Assembly (NCBI GenBank): GCA_031385325.1
Contig: JANNBJ010000150.1
Span: forward strand, 1 to 32,887
Reading direction: 5' to 3'
Length of the DNA stretch: 32,887 nt
Origin: SYFY01 sp031385325
Lineage (GTDB): Bacteria; Pseudomonadota; Gammaproteobacteria; Pseudomonadales; Azotimanducaceae
Shown here: in pieces, positions 24,718 to 32,887 of the stretch
Layout of the letters: each line of letters starts with the position of its first letter
Numbering within the stretch: the first letter of the stretch is position 1
The notes under the pieces: generated by a model
The model's input: the letters and a program-made list of their open reading frames with translations, nothing else
The model's database searches: none
What the model was told of the DNA's origin: nothing
Program-made: the position numbers and the translations under genes

Positions 24718-25437
24718 ATGCAGTCAAAGCGGCCAAGCAGCCGATTACCTTCGGAAATTCGCCAGGTCTCACTGGTACGCGGGTTCACCAAACATGCCGG
24801 CGGTTCGGTGCTGGCGTCGTTTGGCGACACGCGAGTGCTCTGCACGGCGTGTATTGAAAACGGGGTGCCGCCTTTTCTGCGTGGCTCGGGCAAGGGCTGG
24901 CTGACGGCGGAGTACGGGATGCTGCCGGGCTCGACGCACACTCGATCCGATCGAGAGGCAGCACGAGGTAAGCAGGGAGGGCGGACGCTTGAGATTCAGC
25001 GCCTGATTGGGCGAAGTTTGCGAACGGCCGTTGATCTCGACAAGCTCGGGGAGCGTACCGTCAAGATCGACTGTGATGTATTGCAGGCTGATGGAGGAAC
25101 CCGGACTGCGTCCATAACAGGCGCGGCAGTTGCTGTGTTTGATGCCTTGTCAAAAGCGTCGCTCCAGCACGCGTTCATGCAATTCGTGGCATCTGTCTCG
25201 GTAGGGATATTCGCCGGTGAGCCGGTGCTCGATCTCGACTATGCGGAAGACAGTCGTGCAGGCTCCGACATGAACATCGTGATGCTCGAATCGGGTGGGC
25301 TGGTAGAGGTGCAGGGAACCGCCGAAGGGGCTACGTTCACGCGAGCAGAGTTGAATCAGTTGCTGGATTTGGCAGAACATGGCATCCAGGGACTGATCGC
25401 CAAACAGCGCGCCGCCGTCACAGGGAGACTTGGGTGA
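24718..25437 (+). CDS. rph: Ribonuclease PH
   Basis: This 239-residue phosphorolytic 3'-5' exoribonuclease trims tRNA 3' ends. Family features are VLASFGDTRVLCTA, GWLTAEYGMLPGSTHTR, GRTLEIQRLIGRSLR, DCDVLQADGGTRTASITGA and LDLDYAEDSRAGSDMN with the catalytic Asp pair, ending near EVQGTAEGATF. Length equals E. coli (238). It heads an rph-pyrE pair (GTGA overlap), an arrangement also found in enterobacteria, and is divergent from the RNase gene yicC. Confidence 0.98.
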   Translation: MQSKRPSSRLPSEIRQVSLVRGFTKHAGGSVLASFGDTRVLCTACIENGVPPFLRGSGKGWLTAEYGMLPGSTHTRSDREAARGKQGGRTLEIQRLIGRSLRTAVDLDKLGERTVKIDCDVLQADGGTRTASITGAAVAVFDALSKASLQHAFMQFVASVSVGIFAGEPVLDLDYAEDSRAGSDMNIVMLESGGLVEVQGTAEGATFTRAELNQLLDLAEHGIQGLIAKQRAAVTGRLG

Positions 25438-26105
25438 GACAATTGCCGAATTGGAAGCATGATTTCATCGACTTGATGGTTCGCGAAGGCGTGCTTCGGT
25501 TTGGCAAGTTCACTCTGAAGAGCGGACGACAAAGTCCGTTTTTCTTCAATCTCGGCGCGATATCTTCCGGGCTTGCGCTGCGTCAGCTCGGGGAAGCCTA
25601 CGCACGCACTTTTCTGTCTGAAGCTCTGCAGTGCGATGTTCTATTCGGGCCTGCCTACAAGGGCATACCCATCGCTACGGCGATGGCCATTGCGATGACC
25701 GGTGCCGCCCACCCGCTGGATATTCCGGTAGCGTTTAACAGGAAGGAAAGAAAGGAGCATGGCGAAGGCGGACAGCTGATCGGCGCGCCACTGCGTGGCA
25801 GCGTACTGATCGTTGACGATGTCGTGACGGATGGAACCGCAAAACTGGAGTCCAAGACCCTGATTGAAGCGGCCGGCGCTCGAGTGTCCGGAATCCTCAT
25901 CGCTCTGAATCGAGAAGAGCGCCTGGAAGGACGGTCGGAATCAGCCTCGCAAGCATTGGAACTGGATCACGGCCTGCGTGTGACCAGCATCGTGAATATC
26001 AGGGATGTGATCGACTACCTGGGCACAACTACCCGCACAATTGAAAACCTGGAAGCACTGCGAAGCACTATCATCGCCTATCGCCTAAAGCATTGCGTGA
26101 CGTGA
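25434..26105 (+). CDS. pyrE: Orotate phosphoribosyltransferase
   Basis: This 223-residue enzyme joins orotate and PRPP to form OMP in pyrimidine synthesis. It shows FGKFTLKSGRQSPFFFN, LFGPAYKGIPIATA, FNRKERKEHGEGG and the PRPP-binding loop VLIVDDVVTDGTA, all typical. The start is a GTG at 25434 that overlaps the rph stop (GTGA); it gives the normal N-terminal length. The product acts as a dimer in the cytoplasm. Confidence 0.97.
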   Translation: MRQLPNWKHDFIDLMVREGVLRFGKFTLKSGRQSPFFFNLGAISSGLALRQLGEAYARTFLSEALQCDVLFGPAYKGIPIATAMAIAMTGAAHPLDIPVAFNRKERKEHGEGGQLIGAPLRGSVLIVDDVVTDGTAKLESKTLIEAAGARVSGILIALNREERLEGRSESASQALELDHGLRVTSIVNIRDVIDYLGTTTRTIENLEALRSTIIAYRLKHCVT

Positions 26106-26764
26106 AAACGGACATAGGCTTGAGCGGCCCCCACAATAGACATTCGCGCAGCTCAGGCTTTCGAGCAGGCTCTGCAAGGTGGATGAGTGCTTCGTTGGTT
26201 ATTGTCGTTCTGATCGCAGCCTGCAGTGCGCAAGCAGCCGGGCGACTCTATCGGTTCGTGAACTCCCAGGGCAAAGTGGAAATTTCCAATTCGATTCCCA
26301 ACGACCGCGTGCCGCTGGGCTACGATGTTCTGGATGACTCCGGACGATTGATTTTGCGCATCGCGCCGCAGCTGACGCCTGCACAGATCAAGCAGAAACG
26401 ACAAAAGGAAGCGGATCAGCGAGCTTGTCGTGAAGGGTATTTGCGTGTAACGGCAATGTATCAGACGGAAGCTGATATTGATCGGTTCAAAGAGCAGGCC
26501 GTCGAAGCGCTGCAGACTGCGATAGCCAACGACCAGGCCAATCTGCTGGTAGTGCGAGGACAACACGCCGAACTCCTGGCTCAGGCGGCTCGCGCCGAAA
26601 GAAGCGGAAGTACGTTGTCAGCGATTCTGGTTCAGAACATTGATCGAGCGAAAGGACAGATCAAATTGCTTGAGAAGAGCATCGGTGATCGACAGAAGGA
26701 GCATGATCAGATCGATAACAAATTCCAGAAGGAACGCGACATCCTCAGGCGAGGTCCTTGCTGA
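26102..26764 (+). CDS. Exported DUF4124-like coiled-coil protein
   Basis: This protein of about 220 residues has a hydrophobic export segment (MSASLVIVVLIAACSAQA), a short domain like DUF4124 (LYRFVNSQGKVEISNSIPND, then GYDVLDDSGRLI), and a long charged helical region likely to form coiled coil. The segment IAAC could be a lipobox, or AQA a signal peptidase I site. The start is ambiguous: GTG 26102 overlaps the pyrE stop (GTGA) and supplies positive charges before the export segment; ATG 26183 would remove them. Its last 20 bp overlap the end of slmA on the other strand. Function unknown. Confidence 0.75.
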   Translation: MKTDIGLSGPHNRHSRSSGFRAGSARWMSASLVIVVLIAACSAQAAGRLYRFVNSQGKVEISNSIPNDRVPLGYDVLDDSGRLILRIAPQLTPAQIKQKRQKEADQRACREGYLRVTAMYQTEADIDRFKEQAVEALQTAIANDQANLLVVRGQHAELLAQAARAERSGSTLSAILVQNIDRAKGQIKLLEKSIGDRQKEHDQIDNKFQKERDILRRGPC

Positions 26765-27374
26765 AAACTGCCGCTCCAAGCAACCGCCATTGTTCATGCC
26801 ATCCCACAGTGGGCAGGGCCTTGAATTCACTGCGCACAAACTGATTGATCCGCCCTTCCACCGCTGCAAGCAGCAGGTTCGCGCCAATATTCGCAGGCGT
26901 GGGTGGAGCTGATTTGCGGGATTCCTGATCGGCGCGTACCACCTGACGCAAGTGAGTTTCCAGGCGTTCGAAAACTTGTCGCATCCGCATTCGAAGTCGC
27001 TCCGTTTCACCCTGCAGTGCGTCGCCTACGAGCAAGCGGGCAAAACCCGGGTTCCGCTCTGCAAACGTCAGGATGAGGGACAGGATGGCCGCGCACTGAT
27101 CGACCGGAGCAAGCTCCGCGGTGACATCGGCGGCTGTGCTGTCCGTATTGCGCTGGATTCGGTTGATGCGACTGAACAAGCTCTCTTCAATGAACTCGAT
27201 GAGCCCCTCAAACATCTTGGCCTTGCTGGGGAAGTGCCGATAGAGCGCAGCTTCGGAAACACCTACATGCTTCGCCAGGTTCGCGGTCGTGATACGCGCA
27301 CCTGGATTGTCTTGCAACATTAACGCCAGCGATTCAAGAATCTGTTGCTTTCGAGTTGAGCGTTCTTTGGGCAC
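26745..27374 (-). CDS. slmA: Nucleoid occlusion factor, TetR family
   Basis: This 209-residue protein has a TetR-type helix-turn-helix (RITTANLAKHVGVSEAALYRHF), followed by PSKAKMFEGLIEFIEESLFSRI and FAERNPGFARLL, which follow E. coli SlmA closely rather than a generic TetR repressor. SlmA binds chromosomal sites and blocks FtsZ rings over the nucleoid. The start is GTG 27374, nine bases after the argB stop, in the same transcript direction. The C terminus ends with FVRSEFKALPT and a short tail. Confidence 0.93.
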   Translation of the reverse strand: MPKERSTRKQQILESLALMLQDNPGARITTANLAKHVGVSEAALYRHFPSKAKMFEGLIEFIEESLFSRINRIQRNTDSTAADVTAELAPVDQCAAILSLILTFAERNPGFARLLVGDALQGETERLRMRMRQVFERLETHLRQVVRADQESRKSAPPTPANIGANLLLAAVEGRINQFVRSEFKALPTVGWHEQWRLLGAAVFSKDLA

Positions 27375-27383
27375 GGTTCTGGC

Positions 27384-28268
27384 TCAGCTGATCTTCGTAC
27401 CGACACCGCTGTCGGTAAAGATTTCAAGAAGCAACGCATGTGAGACCGTGCCGTCGACGATCTGCACGCTGCCAACCCCGCCAGACAAGGCATCCAACGC
27501 ACACTCGACCTTCGGCAACATTCCAGACCCGATAGTGCCGTCAGCGATCAAGCGCTCGACCTGCGCACGAGACAGTTCGCTGATGGTCTGCTTGTTGGCA
27601 TCCAGCACCCCTGGCGTATTGGTGAGCAGAATCAGCTTTTCCGCTCCCAGGTATTCGGCAACCTTGCCGGCGACTGTGTCGGCATTGATGTTGTAGGACT
27701 CGCCATCAGCACCGACACCGATTGGCGCGATGACCGGAATGAAACCAGAGCGCATCAAGGTGGTCAAAACGTCGGTTTGTATGTTGACGATTTCGCCAAC
27801 ATGTCCAATATCGATGATTTCCGGTGCTTCCATATCCGCAGTTCGGCGTTCGAGCATGAACTTTCTGGCCTGAATCAGGTTGCCATCTTTTCCGGTGACC
27901 CCAACCGCTCGACCTCCTTGATGATTCAGTAGTGAAACGATCTCCTGGTTGACGAGGCCACCAAGCACCATCTGTACAACATCCATGGTTTGTTCATCGG
28001 TGACGCGAAGTCCATCCACAAACCTCGATTCGATTCCCAGGCGCTTCAGCATGTCGCCGATCTGGGGGCCGCCGCCGTGCACGATGACAGGATTCAAACC
28101 CACTAGCTTCAACAGGACAACGTCTTGCGCAAACTCAATTGAAAGCTTGTCCTCGACCATCGCGTTGCCGCCATATTTGACGACCAGCGTTGAGCCCTGG
28201 AATCGGCGTATATACGGAAGTGCTTCCACGAGAACGTGTGCGGTGTTGTGAATGGTATTGGTATCCAT
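27384..28268 (-). CDS. argB: Acetylglutamate kinase
   Basis: This 294-residue kinase phosphorylates N-acetylglutamate, the second step of arginine synthesis. It shows the amino acid kinase motifs VVKYGGNAM, PVIVHGGGPQIGDML, YNINADTVAGKVAEYL and the C-terminal GSGMLPKVECALDAL. The N-terminal helix and length are those of arginine-sensitive forms, so feedback inhibition is plausible. It follows algC after three bases and precedes slmA by nine. Confidence 0.97.
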   Translation of the reverse strand: MDTNTIHNTAHVLVEALPYIRRFQGSTLVVKYGGNAMVEDKLSIEFAQDVVLLKLVGLNPVIVHGGGPQIGDMLKRLGIESRFVDGLRVTDEQTMDVVQMVLGGLVNQEIVSLLNHQGGRAVGVTGKDGNLIQARKFMLERRTADMEAPEIIDIGHVGEIVNIQTDVLTTLMRSGFIPVIAPIGVGADGESYNINADTVAGKVAEYLGAEKLILLTNTPGVLDANKQTISELSRAQVERLIADGTIGSGMLPKVECALDALSGGVGSVQIVDGTVSHALLLEIFTDSGVGTKIS

Positions 28269-28271
28269 GGA

Positions 28272-30866
28272 TTATCCGATCTTTAATGCAGGGTCGATCG
28301 CGGCCAGCTGTTTCTGAAAAATCTTCTGAATCCGCTGCAGTGCAGACTGGCCGTCGGCTTCGAAGCGAAGCGACAAAACCGGGCTGGTGTTTGATGGACG
28401 GATCAAGCCCCAGCCATCGGCATAGTCAACACGCAATCCGTCTATCGTAGTAATCGTGCCGTCGCCAAAATTTGCTTCGGAACGCAAACGATCCATGATC
28501 TGGAACTTGGCGCGGTCAGTGGTGTTGATCTTGATTTCAGGTGTTGAAAAGGTCACCGGGAATTGCGCGAATAAGTCGTCGACGGTGCGGCTCTCTGCGC
28601 TAACGATTTCCAATAGTCGCGCGGCAGAATAGAGTGCGTCGTCAAATCCATACCAGCGTTCGCCGAAACAGATGTGGCCGGAGAATTCGCCTGCCAGAAG
28701 GGCGCCGGTTTCCTTGATCTTCGCCTTCATGTGCGAGTGACCGGTTTTCCACATGATCGGTCGACCACCGTACTCGCTGATCAGGGTATTCAGATGCCGC
28801 GAGCACTTGACGTCATAGATGATATCAGCGCCAGGATTGCGCCCGACGATGTCCTGACTGAACAGCATCATCAGCTTGTCGGGCCAGATGATCTCGCCGC
28901 GATTCGTGACGACCCCGAGGCGGTCGCCATCGCCGTCAAAGGCCAGCCCGATGTCGGCCCCTTCCGATTGGACCACGGTAATCAGATCTTCGAGGTTATG
29001 AGGCTCGGCTGGATCGGGATGATGGTTTGGAAAGTTGCCATCGACGTCGCAGTAGAGTTGAACCACTTCGCAGCCCATTTCTTCAATCAGTCTGGGCGCA
29101 ATGAGACCGGCAACACCGTTTCCACAGTCGATAACGACCTTGAGCGGATCAGCGATCGCCACGTCCCCTAATACGCGACCGAGATACCGATCAATAACGG
29201 AGATGATTTCCGTTTCACCGCGGCCCTGGGTCAAATCGTTCGTCTCGAGCCTTTGGAGCAAACGTTGAATACGGTCTTCGGCGAGAGTCACACCGGCAAG
29301 AACCATCTTCAGGCCGTTGTATTCCGGTGGGTTGTGGCTACCGGTGATCATGATGCCAGTGCCCGTATTCAATTCATGTGTTGCGTAATAGAGCAAGGGT
29401 GTAGGGACCATGCCGATATCTAGCACGTCCACACCGCCCTCGTTCAATCCGTTCGCCAGTGCGTCACGAAGCTGAGGGCTGGACAAGCGGCCATCGCGCC
29501 CAATGGCGACAGTGTTCTGGTCCAGCGCGAGTGCCTCCGACGCAAAAGCTCTGCCGATCCAGTAAACGACGTCTGCAGTAAGATTCGTGGTGGTAATCCC
29601 GCGGATGTCGTAGGCCCGAAATATGGTCGGGTCCAGCTTCAATCCGAGGTCAGCTGGACTAGGATTTTCCTGCAATTGCATTCCATGGTTGGTGGTTGTT
29701 TGCGACTCTCCGGCAGTGACTTCCAGAAAATCTGTTTCGTCGACATTTTCGCGGTTTTCAGCAAGGAGTTCGTTGATGCGTGTGCCAGTCTTGCCCTGTG
29801 TGCGGGACTTTACGGCTTTGCCTGTCCGCGTGGGGTTTGCACCCGCATCGGGAGTTGGCAGCGTCGAGACCGCAGGTTGAGCCTTGCTTAGACTGGTGGC
29901 CAAAACCTGAATTGCGCTGAACTTGAAGCGGGCAGGTTTGGCAGAGCCTTCGCTGATCAGCTTGGCGCCGAAGTCGCGCAGCGCACCAAGGTCCGCGGTG
30001 AGACTGCGACCAAGTCGAGAAAACGCAATAAATACGCCACCCAGGACCACCGCCAGACATAACAAAAGCGGCGCAAGCAAACTGGTCGCCGAGAGGCGTG
30101 TCGCAGGGTTGATCGAAGGTAGAAATTTCAACGCCCAGTTTGGGTTAGTTGTTGGTCCTTCCATTTTTTGATCACCGGGAGTGCCGGCTCCCCATTGGAA
30201 GATCGTTGTCGGGGTTGATCCCATGAAGCTCTGAATCAGCTCTACTGAGCCAATCGACGGATCCATGGTTTCGAAAGGTGCGCCGAAATAGGCGCTGTCC
30301 ACGACGACGAAGAGCACTCCCGCAACCTTGCCCTGGATCGTTATCGGCGCTGCGGCATAGATCAGATCACGCTGGCTGATCGACGCTTCCGGGCCTGCAA
30401 ATGGTTGGGTTTCAGCCTTCCGCATCAGATCGAGAGCGGCAAAGGTAATCGGGATGGGCGATTTCAGATCGACTTCTGCGGCGCCCCGTGCAAAAACCTC
30501 GACTCTGCGAAAGTGAGGGAATAACGAGGCAAGATCGTCCGCTGGTGTATCAAGCTCCTTGGCGCTGTGCTGCGTTGCAAGCAGTCGGGCAGCGATTGGT
30601 GGTGAAGCTGCGATGGACGACGTCTGGTTTTCCAGCTCTTTGAGTCTGCCGTTCACCGCAGCAACGAGTTGCTGATGGACCGCTTCGTTATGTTTGATTT
30701 CGGTGTTGTTCCCACCGCTTTCGATGAGCAGCCACCAGAGAACGACAAACGCAGCTGTAATTCCGACCGTGGCGACGATGATGGTGGTGAGCGCGTGTAC
30801 CCAGATATCTGCGCTGGCGTTGACGGAGGTGTCGCCTGCGTTGGTCTCCTGTTCAGCATTACTCAC
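28272..30866 (-). CDS. algC: Phosphomannomutase/phosphoglucomutase with membrane-anchored N-terminal half
   Basis: The C-terminal half, from IFRAYDIRG near residue 415, is a complete AlgC-type hexose phosphomutase: the phosphoserine loop TGSHNPPEYNGLK with Ser near 510, metal loop DGDGDR near 644-649, the sugar loop GEFSGH and the phosphate loop RPSNTSPVL. It interconverts 6- and 1-phosphates of mannose and glucose for envelope sugars. The first half has membrane helices near residues 25-48 and 258-282 around an outside domain with RDLIYAAAPITIQGKVAGVLF, which recalls Cache-type sensors, then a low-complexity linker. I chose GTG 30866 (864 residues), preceded by AAGGA, over a GTG seven codons earlier. 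Similar long proteins are known in related bacteria. Confidence 0.93.
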   Translation of the reverse strand: MSNAEQETNAGDTSVNASADIWVHALTTIIVATVGITAAFVVLWWLLIESGGNNTEIKHNEAVHQQLVAAVNGRLKELENQTSSIAASPPIAARLLATQHSAKELDTPADDLASLFPHFRRVEVFARGAAEVDLKSPIPITFAALDLMRKAETQPFAGPEASISQRDLIYAAAPITIQGKVAGVLFVVVDSAYFGAPFETMDPSIGSVELIQSFMGSTPTTIFQWGAGTPGDQKMEGPTTNPNWALKFLPSINPATRLSATSLLAPLLLCLAVVLGGVFIAFSRLGRSLTADLGALRDFGAKLISEGSAKPARFKFSAIQVLATSLSKAQPAVSTLPTPDAGANPTRTGKAVKSRTQGKTGTRINELLAENRENVDETDFLEVTAGESQTTTNHGMQLQENPSPADLGLKLDPTIFRAYDIRGITTTNLTADVVYWIGRAFASEALALDQNTVAIGRDGRLSSPQLRDALANGLNEGGVDVLDIGMVPTPLLYYATHELNTGTGIMITGSHNPPEYNGLKMVLAGVTLAEDRIQRLLQRLETNDLTQGRGETEIISVIDRYLGRVLGDVAIADPLKVVIDCGNGVAGLIAPRLIEEMGCEVVQLYCDVDGNFPNHHPDPAEPHNLEDLITVVQSEGADIGLAFDGDGDRLGVVTNRGEIIWPDKLMMLFSQDIVGRNPGADIIYDVKCSRHLNTLISEYGGRPIMWKTGHSHMKAKIKETGALLAGEFSGHICFGERWYGFDDALYSAARLLEIVSAESRTVDDLFAQFPVTFSTPEIKINTTDRAKFQIMDRLRSEANFGDGTITTIDGLRVDYADGWGLIRPSNTSPVLSLRFEADGQSALQRIQKIFQKQLAAIDPALKIG

Positions 30867-30947
30867 GCTTGATCCTTGTTTCTGCACTTACCGCAGACCT
30901 GGCGATAATATCGGTCGTTGGTGATCCGCGCCAGACTTTTCAGGCGT

Positions 30948-32174
30948 TCAAGGGTTGGTTGGCGCTAACCTACCGTGGATCAACTCCGCAAGTTCCAGCA
31001 GCAGAGCCCTGGCGAGCATGGACTTCGCCTGAGCAGGGAAAAAATGTTCGTTATCTGCAGTAATCAGCGTTGCGGCGTTGAGCTCTGAATTGAAGCCGAT
31101 GCCGGGTTCTGAGACATCGTTGACGACGATGGCATCCAGACCTTTGCGAACGCGCTTTTCCCGAGCATATCGCAAAGCATCATTCGTCTCCGCAGCAAAA
31201 CCGACCACGAGGGTTGGACGGGTGGCAAGGCCTGCGACCGAGGTGATGATGTCGGGGTTTTGTACCAGCGAAATGGCCTCAAGCCCGTCGTCGTTTCGCT
31301 TGATCTTTTGAGTCCGAATGCTGGCAGGCCGGTAGTCTGCGACGGCGGCGACGCCGATGAAAACATCGCAATTTGTAGCGGCCGTCAGTGCCGCAGCCAG
31401 CATTTGCTGCGCACTCTCGACTCGTATGGTCGTAATGCCACGGGGCGAGACCAATGCCGTAGGTCCGCTGATGAGTGTTACCTGCGCACCGAGTGAGGCG
31501 GCAGCTGAAGCGATGGCATAACCCTGTTTGCCAGAACTGTGGTTTGAGATAAAGCGTACCGGGTCGATGGCTTCACGGGTTGGTCCCGCAGTGATCGTGA
31601 AGTGCAGGCCCCGCAGTGGCTGATCCGGTTCGCTGAACTGCCCAAGCACTGCCATCACAAGCTCGTCGGGTTCAAGCATTCTGCCGAGCCCGAATTCCCC
31701 GCAGGCTTGTTCGCCGCTTGCAGGCCCGAGGATCACTCTTCCATGCTCCACCAGCCGACCGATATTGGCTTGGACGGCAGGGGCTTCCCACATCACCACG
31801 TTCATCGCAGGAGCAAGCAACACAGGGGCTCTGGTGGCCATGCATACGGTGCTCAGCAGATCCCCTGCGAATCCGTGCGCCAATTGGGCGAGGCAGTGAG
31901 CAGTTGCTGGTGCAATCAGTACCAGGTCAGCCCAGCGGGCCAGTTCGATGTGTCCCATGGCGGCTTCTGCTTCGAGATCGAACAGGTCGCTTCGAGGCAC
32001 AGAGCCTGCTACCGCCGCCAGAGAGTGAGACGCGACAAACTGATGGGCCGATCGGCTGAGTACGACCTGGACCTCGGCACCGGCCTGCCGGAGTTGGCGC
32101 ACAAGCATTGGCGTTTTGTACGCTGCAATGCCGCCGGTGATGCCGAGTAGGATGTGCTTGCCTGCCAGAGTCAT
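30948..32174 (-). CDS. coaBC: Bifunctional phosphopantothenoylcysteine decarboxylase / phosphopantothenate-cysteine ligase
   Basis: This 408-residue enzyme carries out two steps of coenzyme A synthesis. The N-terminal CoaC flavoprotein part has LGITGGIAAYKTPMLVRQL, EAAMGHIELARWADL with the active-site His, and PAMNVVMW. The C-terminal CoaB ligase part has ITAGPTREAIDPVRFISNHS, SSGKQGYAIA and VGFAAETND. I chose ATG 32174, which matches the family start (MTLAGKHILLG); the frame itself is open to 32231. The 81-bp gap to algC contains no gene; a dut gene often found there in pseudomonads is absent. Confidence 0.96.
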   Translation of the reverse strand: MTLAGKHILLGITGGIAAYKTPMLVRQLRQAGAEVQVVLSRSAHQFVASHSLAAVAGSVPRSDLFDLEAEAAMGHIELARWADLVLIAPATAHCLAQLAHGFAGDLLSTVCMATRAPVLLAPAMNVVMWEAPAVQANIGRLVEHGRVILGPASGEQACGEFGLGRMLEPDELVMAVLGQFSEPDQPLRGLHFTITAGPTREAIDPVRFISNHSSGKQGYAIASAAASLGAQVTLISGPTALVSPRGITTIRVESAQQMLAAALTAATNCDVFIGVAAVADYRPASIRTQKIKRNDDGLEAISLVQNPDIITSVAGLATRPTLVVGFAAETNDALRYAREKRVRKGLDAIVVNDVSEPGIGFNSELNAATLITADNEHFFPAQAKSMLARALLLELAELIHGRLAPTNP

Positions 32175-32190
32175 CGACGAGACCGTCCGA

Positions 32191-32887
32191 ATGAAAACAT
32201 GTGCTGATGATGCCAAGACGCACGATAGCATCGTCCTCGGACCGCAACTACCAAGTGGCTCACGGCCGCGTCAATTGCGCAACGCTTATCGACCCCGTGA
32301 GCGACTACTCTCTGGTGGGGCTGCGGGTCTGACGGATGCGGATCTGCTGGCGGTTTGCCTGGGTTCGGGCACGAGTGGGCAGAGCGGGATAGTGGTCGCC
32401 GAGCAGCTACTCGAGAGGTATGGCTCGGTTGGGGCAGTACTGTGCGCCCCGGTTGAGCGGTTGCTGGGTGAGCGCGGATTGGGAATGGCCAAGGTCGCGA
32501 CACTCAAGGCGGTACTCGGGCTCGCGGAGCGCGTCGCGCGTGAAGAACTCGGCGACAGTCCTGTCCTGTCTTCCTCGCTCGAGGTTCAGCGGCTTCTGCA
32601 ACTCAAGCTCAGCGGTCTGCAACGAGAGGTTTTTGCCTGTTTGATGCTGGACTCGCGACATCGCCTGTTGAAACTTGAAGTGTTGTTTAGCGGGACGATC
32701 GACAGCGCCAACGTGTATCCGAGAGAGATCATCAAGCGCTGCCTGGAACTGAACGCGGCGGCGGTTATCCTGGCTCACAATCATCCGTCTGGGATGGCGG
32801 AGCCCAGTTTGGCCGATATTGCGTTGACCGAGAGGCTGCGGCCATTGCTGACTGAAGTCGGCGTTCGCCTGCTGGATCACATCGTAG
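32191..32887 (+). CDS. radC: RadC family JAB/MPN protein (partial, 3' end outside window)
   Basis: The frame is open to the last base. It reads YRPRERLLSGGAAGLTDADLL, a helix-hairpin-helix-like region (LLGERGLGMAKVATLKAV), then the JAMM metalloprotease-type motif HNHPSG with the following SLAD, as in all RadC proteins. Despite the name, a DNA repair role is doubtful and the cellular function is not settled. ATG 32191 gives an N terminus about 25 residues longer than usual and leaves only 16 bp to the divergent coaBC start. A TTG at 32275 would give a usual length and more promoter space, so the start is open. Confidence 0.94.
   Translation, partial: MKTCADDAKTHDSIVLGPQLPSGSRPRQLRNAYRPRERLLSGGAAGLTDADLLAVCLGSGTSGQSGIVVAEQLLERYGSVGAVLCAPVERLLGERGLGMAKVATLKAVLGLAERVAREELGDSPVLSSSLEVQRLLQLKLSGLQREVFACLMLDSRHRLLKLEVLFSGTIDSANVYPREIIKRCLELNAAAVILAHNHPSGMAEPSLADIALTERLRPLLTEVGVRLLDHIV

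Noticed and set aside
30870..30945. CTGGCG/CGCCAG inverted repeat upstream of algC as a regulatory hairpin
   Set aside because: Only six base pairs with a 20-odd base loop; easily expected by chance.
32407..32880. 157-residue minus-strand open frame at the window end
   Set aside because: It is the antisense shadow of radC, whose JAMM motif and family sequence are clear on the plus strand.

Overview
The window looks like a housekeeping stretch of a gammaproteobacterial chromosome. The evidence is the set of neighbourhoods: an atpIBEFHAGDC operon followed by glmU-glmS; gmk-rpoZ-spoT-ridA-recG; yicC divergent from rph; and radC divergent from coaBC-algC-argB. The ridA gene in the spoT-recG cluster and the long AlgC-type protein resemble Pseudomonas-like or related orders more than Enterobacteriaceae. 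I cannot name a genus. Nearly all genes are tightly packed, with many 4-bp start/stop overlaps and several non-ATG starts.

Layout. Positions 1-6932 (+) carry the F1Fo ATP synthase operon, with atpI cut by the window edge. Positions 7091-10310 (+) carry glmU and glmS for UDP-GlcNAc supply, behind a new promoter-like site. Positions 10402-12603 (+) carry uvrD. Positions 12605-15524 hold the one clearly non-ordinary part: a decayed TRAP transporter (dctP on +; dctQ and dctM on -) around an intact crotonase-family gene. Positions 15517-16434 (-) are ubiA, and 16608-16775 (+) is a 55-residue rubredoxin. Positions 16845-24641 (-) are an HDOD protein, recG, ridA, spoT, rpoZ, gmk and yicC. Positions 24718-26764 (+) are rph, pyrE and a DUF4124-like exported protein. 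Positions 26745-32174 (-) are slmA, argB, a membrane-anchored AlgC-type phosphomutase and coaBC. Positions 32191-32887 (+) are radC, open at the window edge.

I find no tRNA, rRNA, CRISPR array, insertion sequence or phage gene, and no new multi-gene system. The best leads are two. First, the TRAP pseudogene cluster records several separate mutational events that can be read directly: a 13-bp triplication, a 5-bp repeat expansion, a 7-bp duplication, loss of one T from a T run, and a frameshift that sits exactly in a perfect 26-bp palindrome. Second, SpoT carries Asn in place of the second acidic residue of the hydrolase motif HDxxED.

How the genes fit together: ATP synthesis, cell-wall precursor synthesis, ubiquinone synthesis, pyrimidine and arginine synthesis, CoA synthesis, stringent response and RNA/DNA maintenance are all core growth functions. 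The TRAP locus is the only accessory transport function and appears to be being lost.
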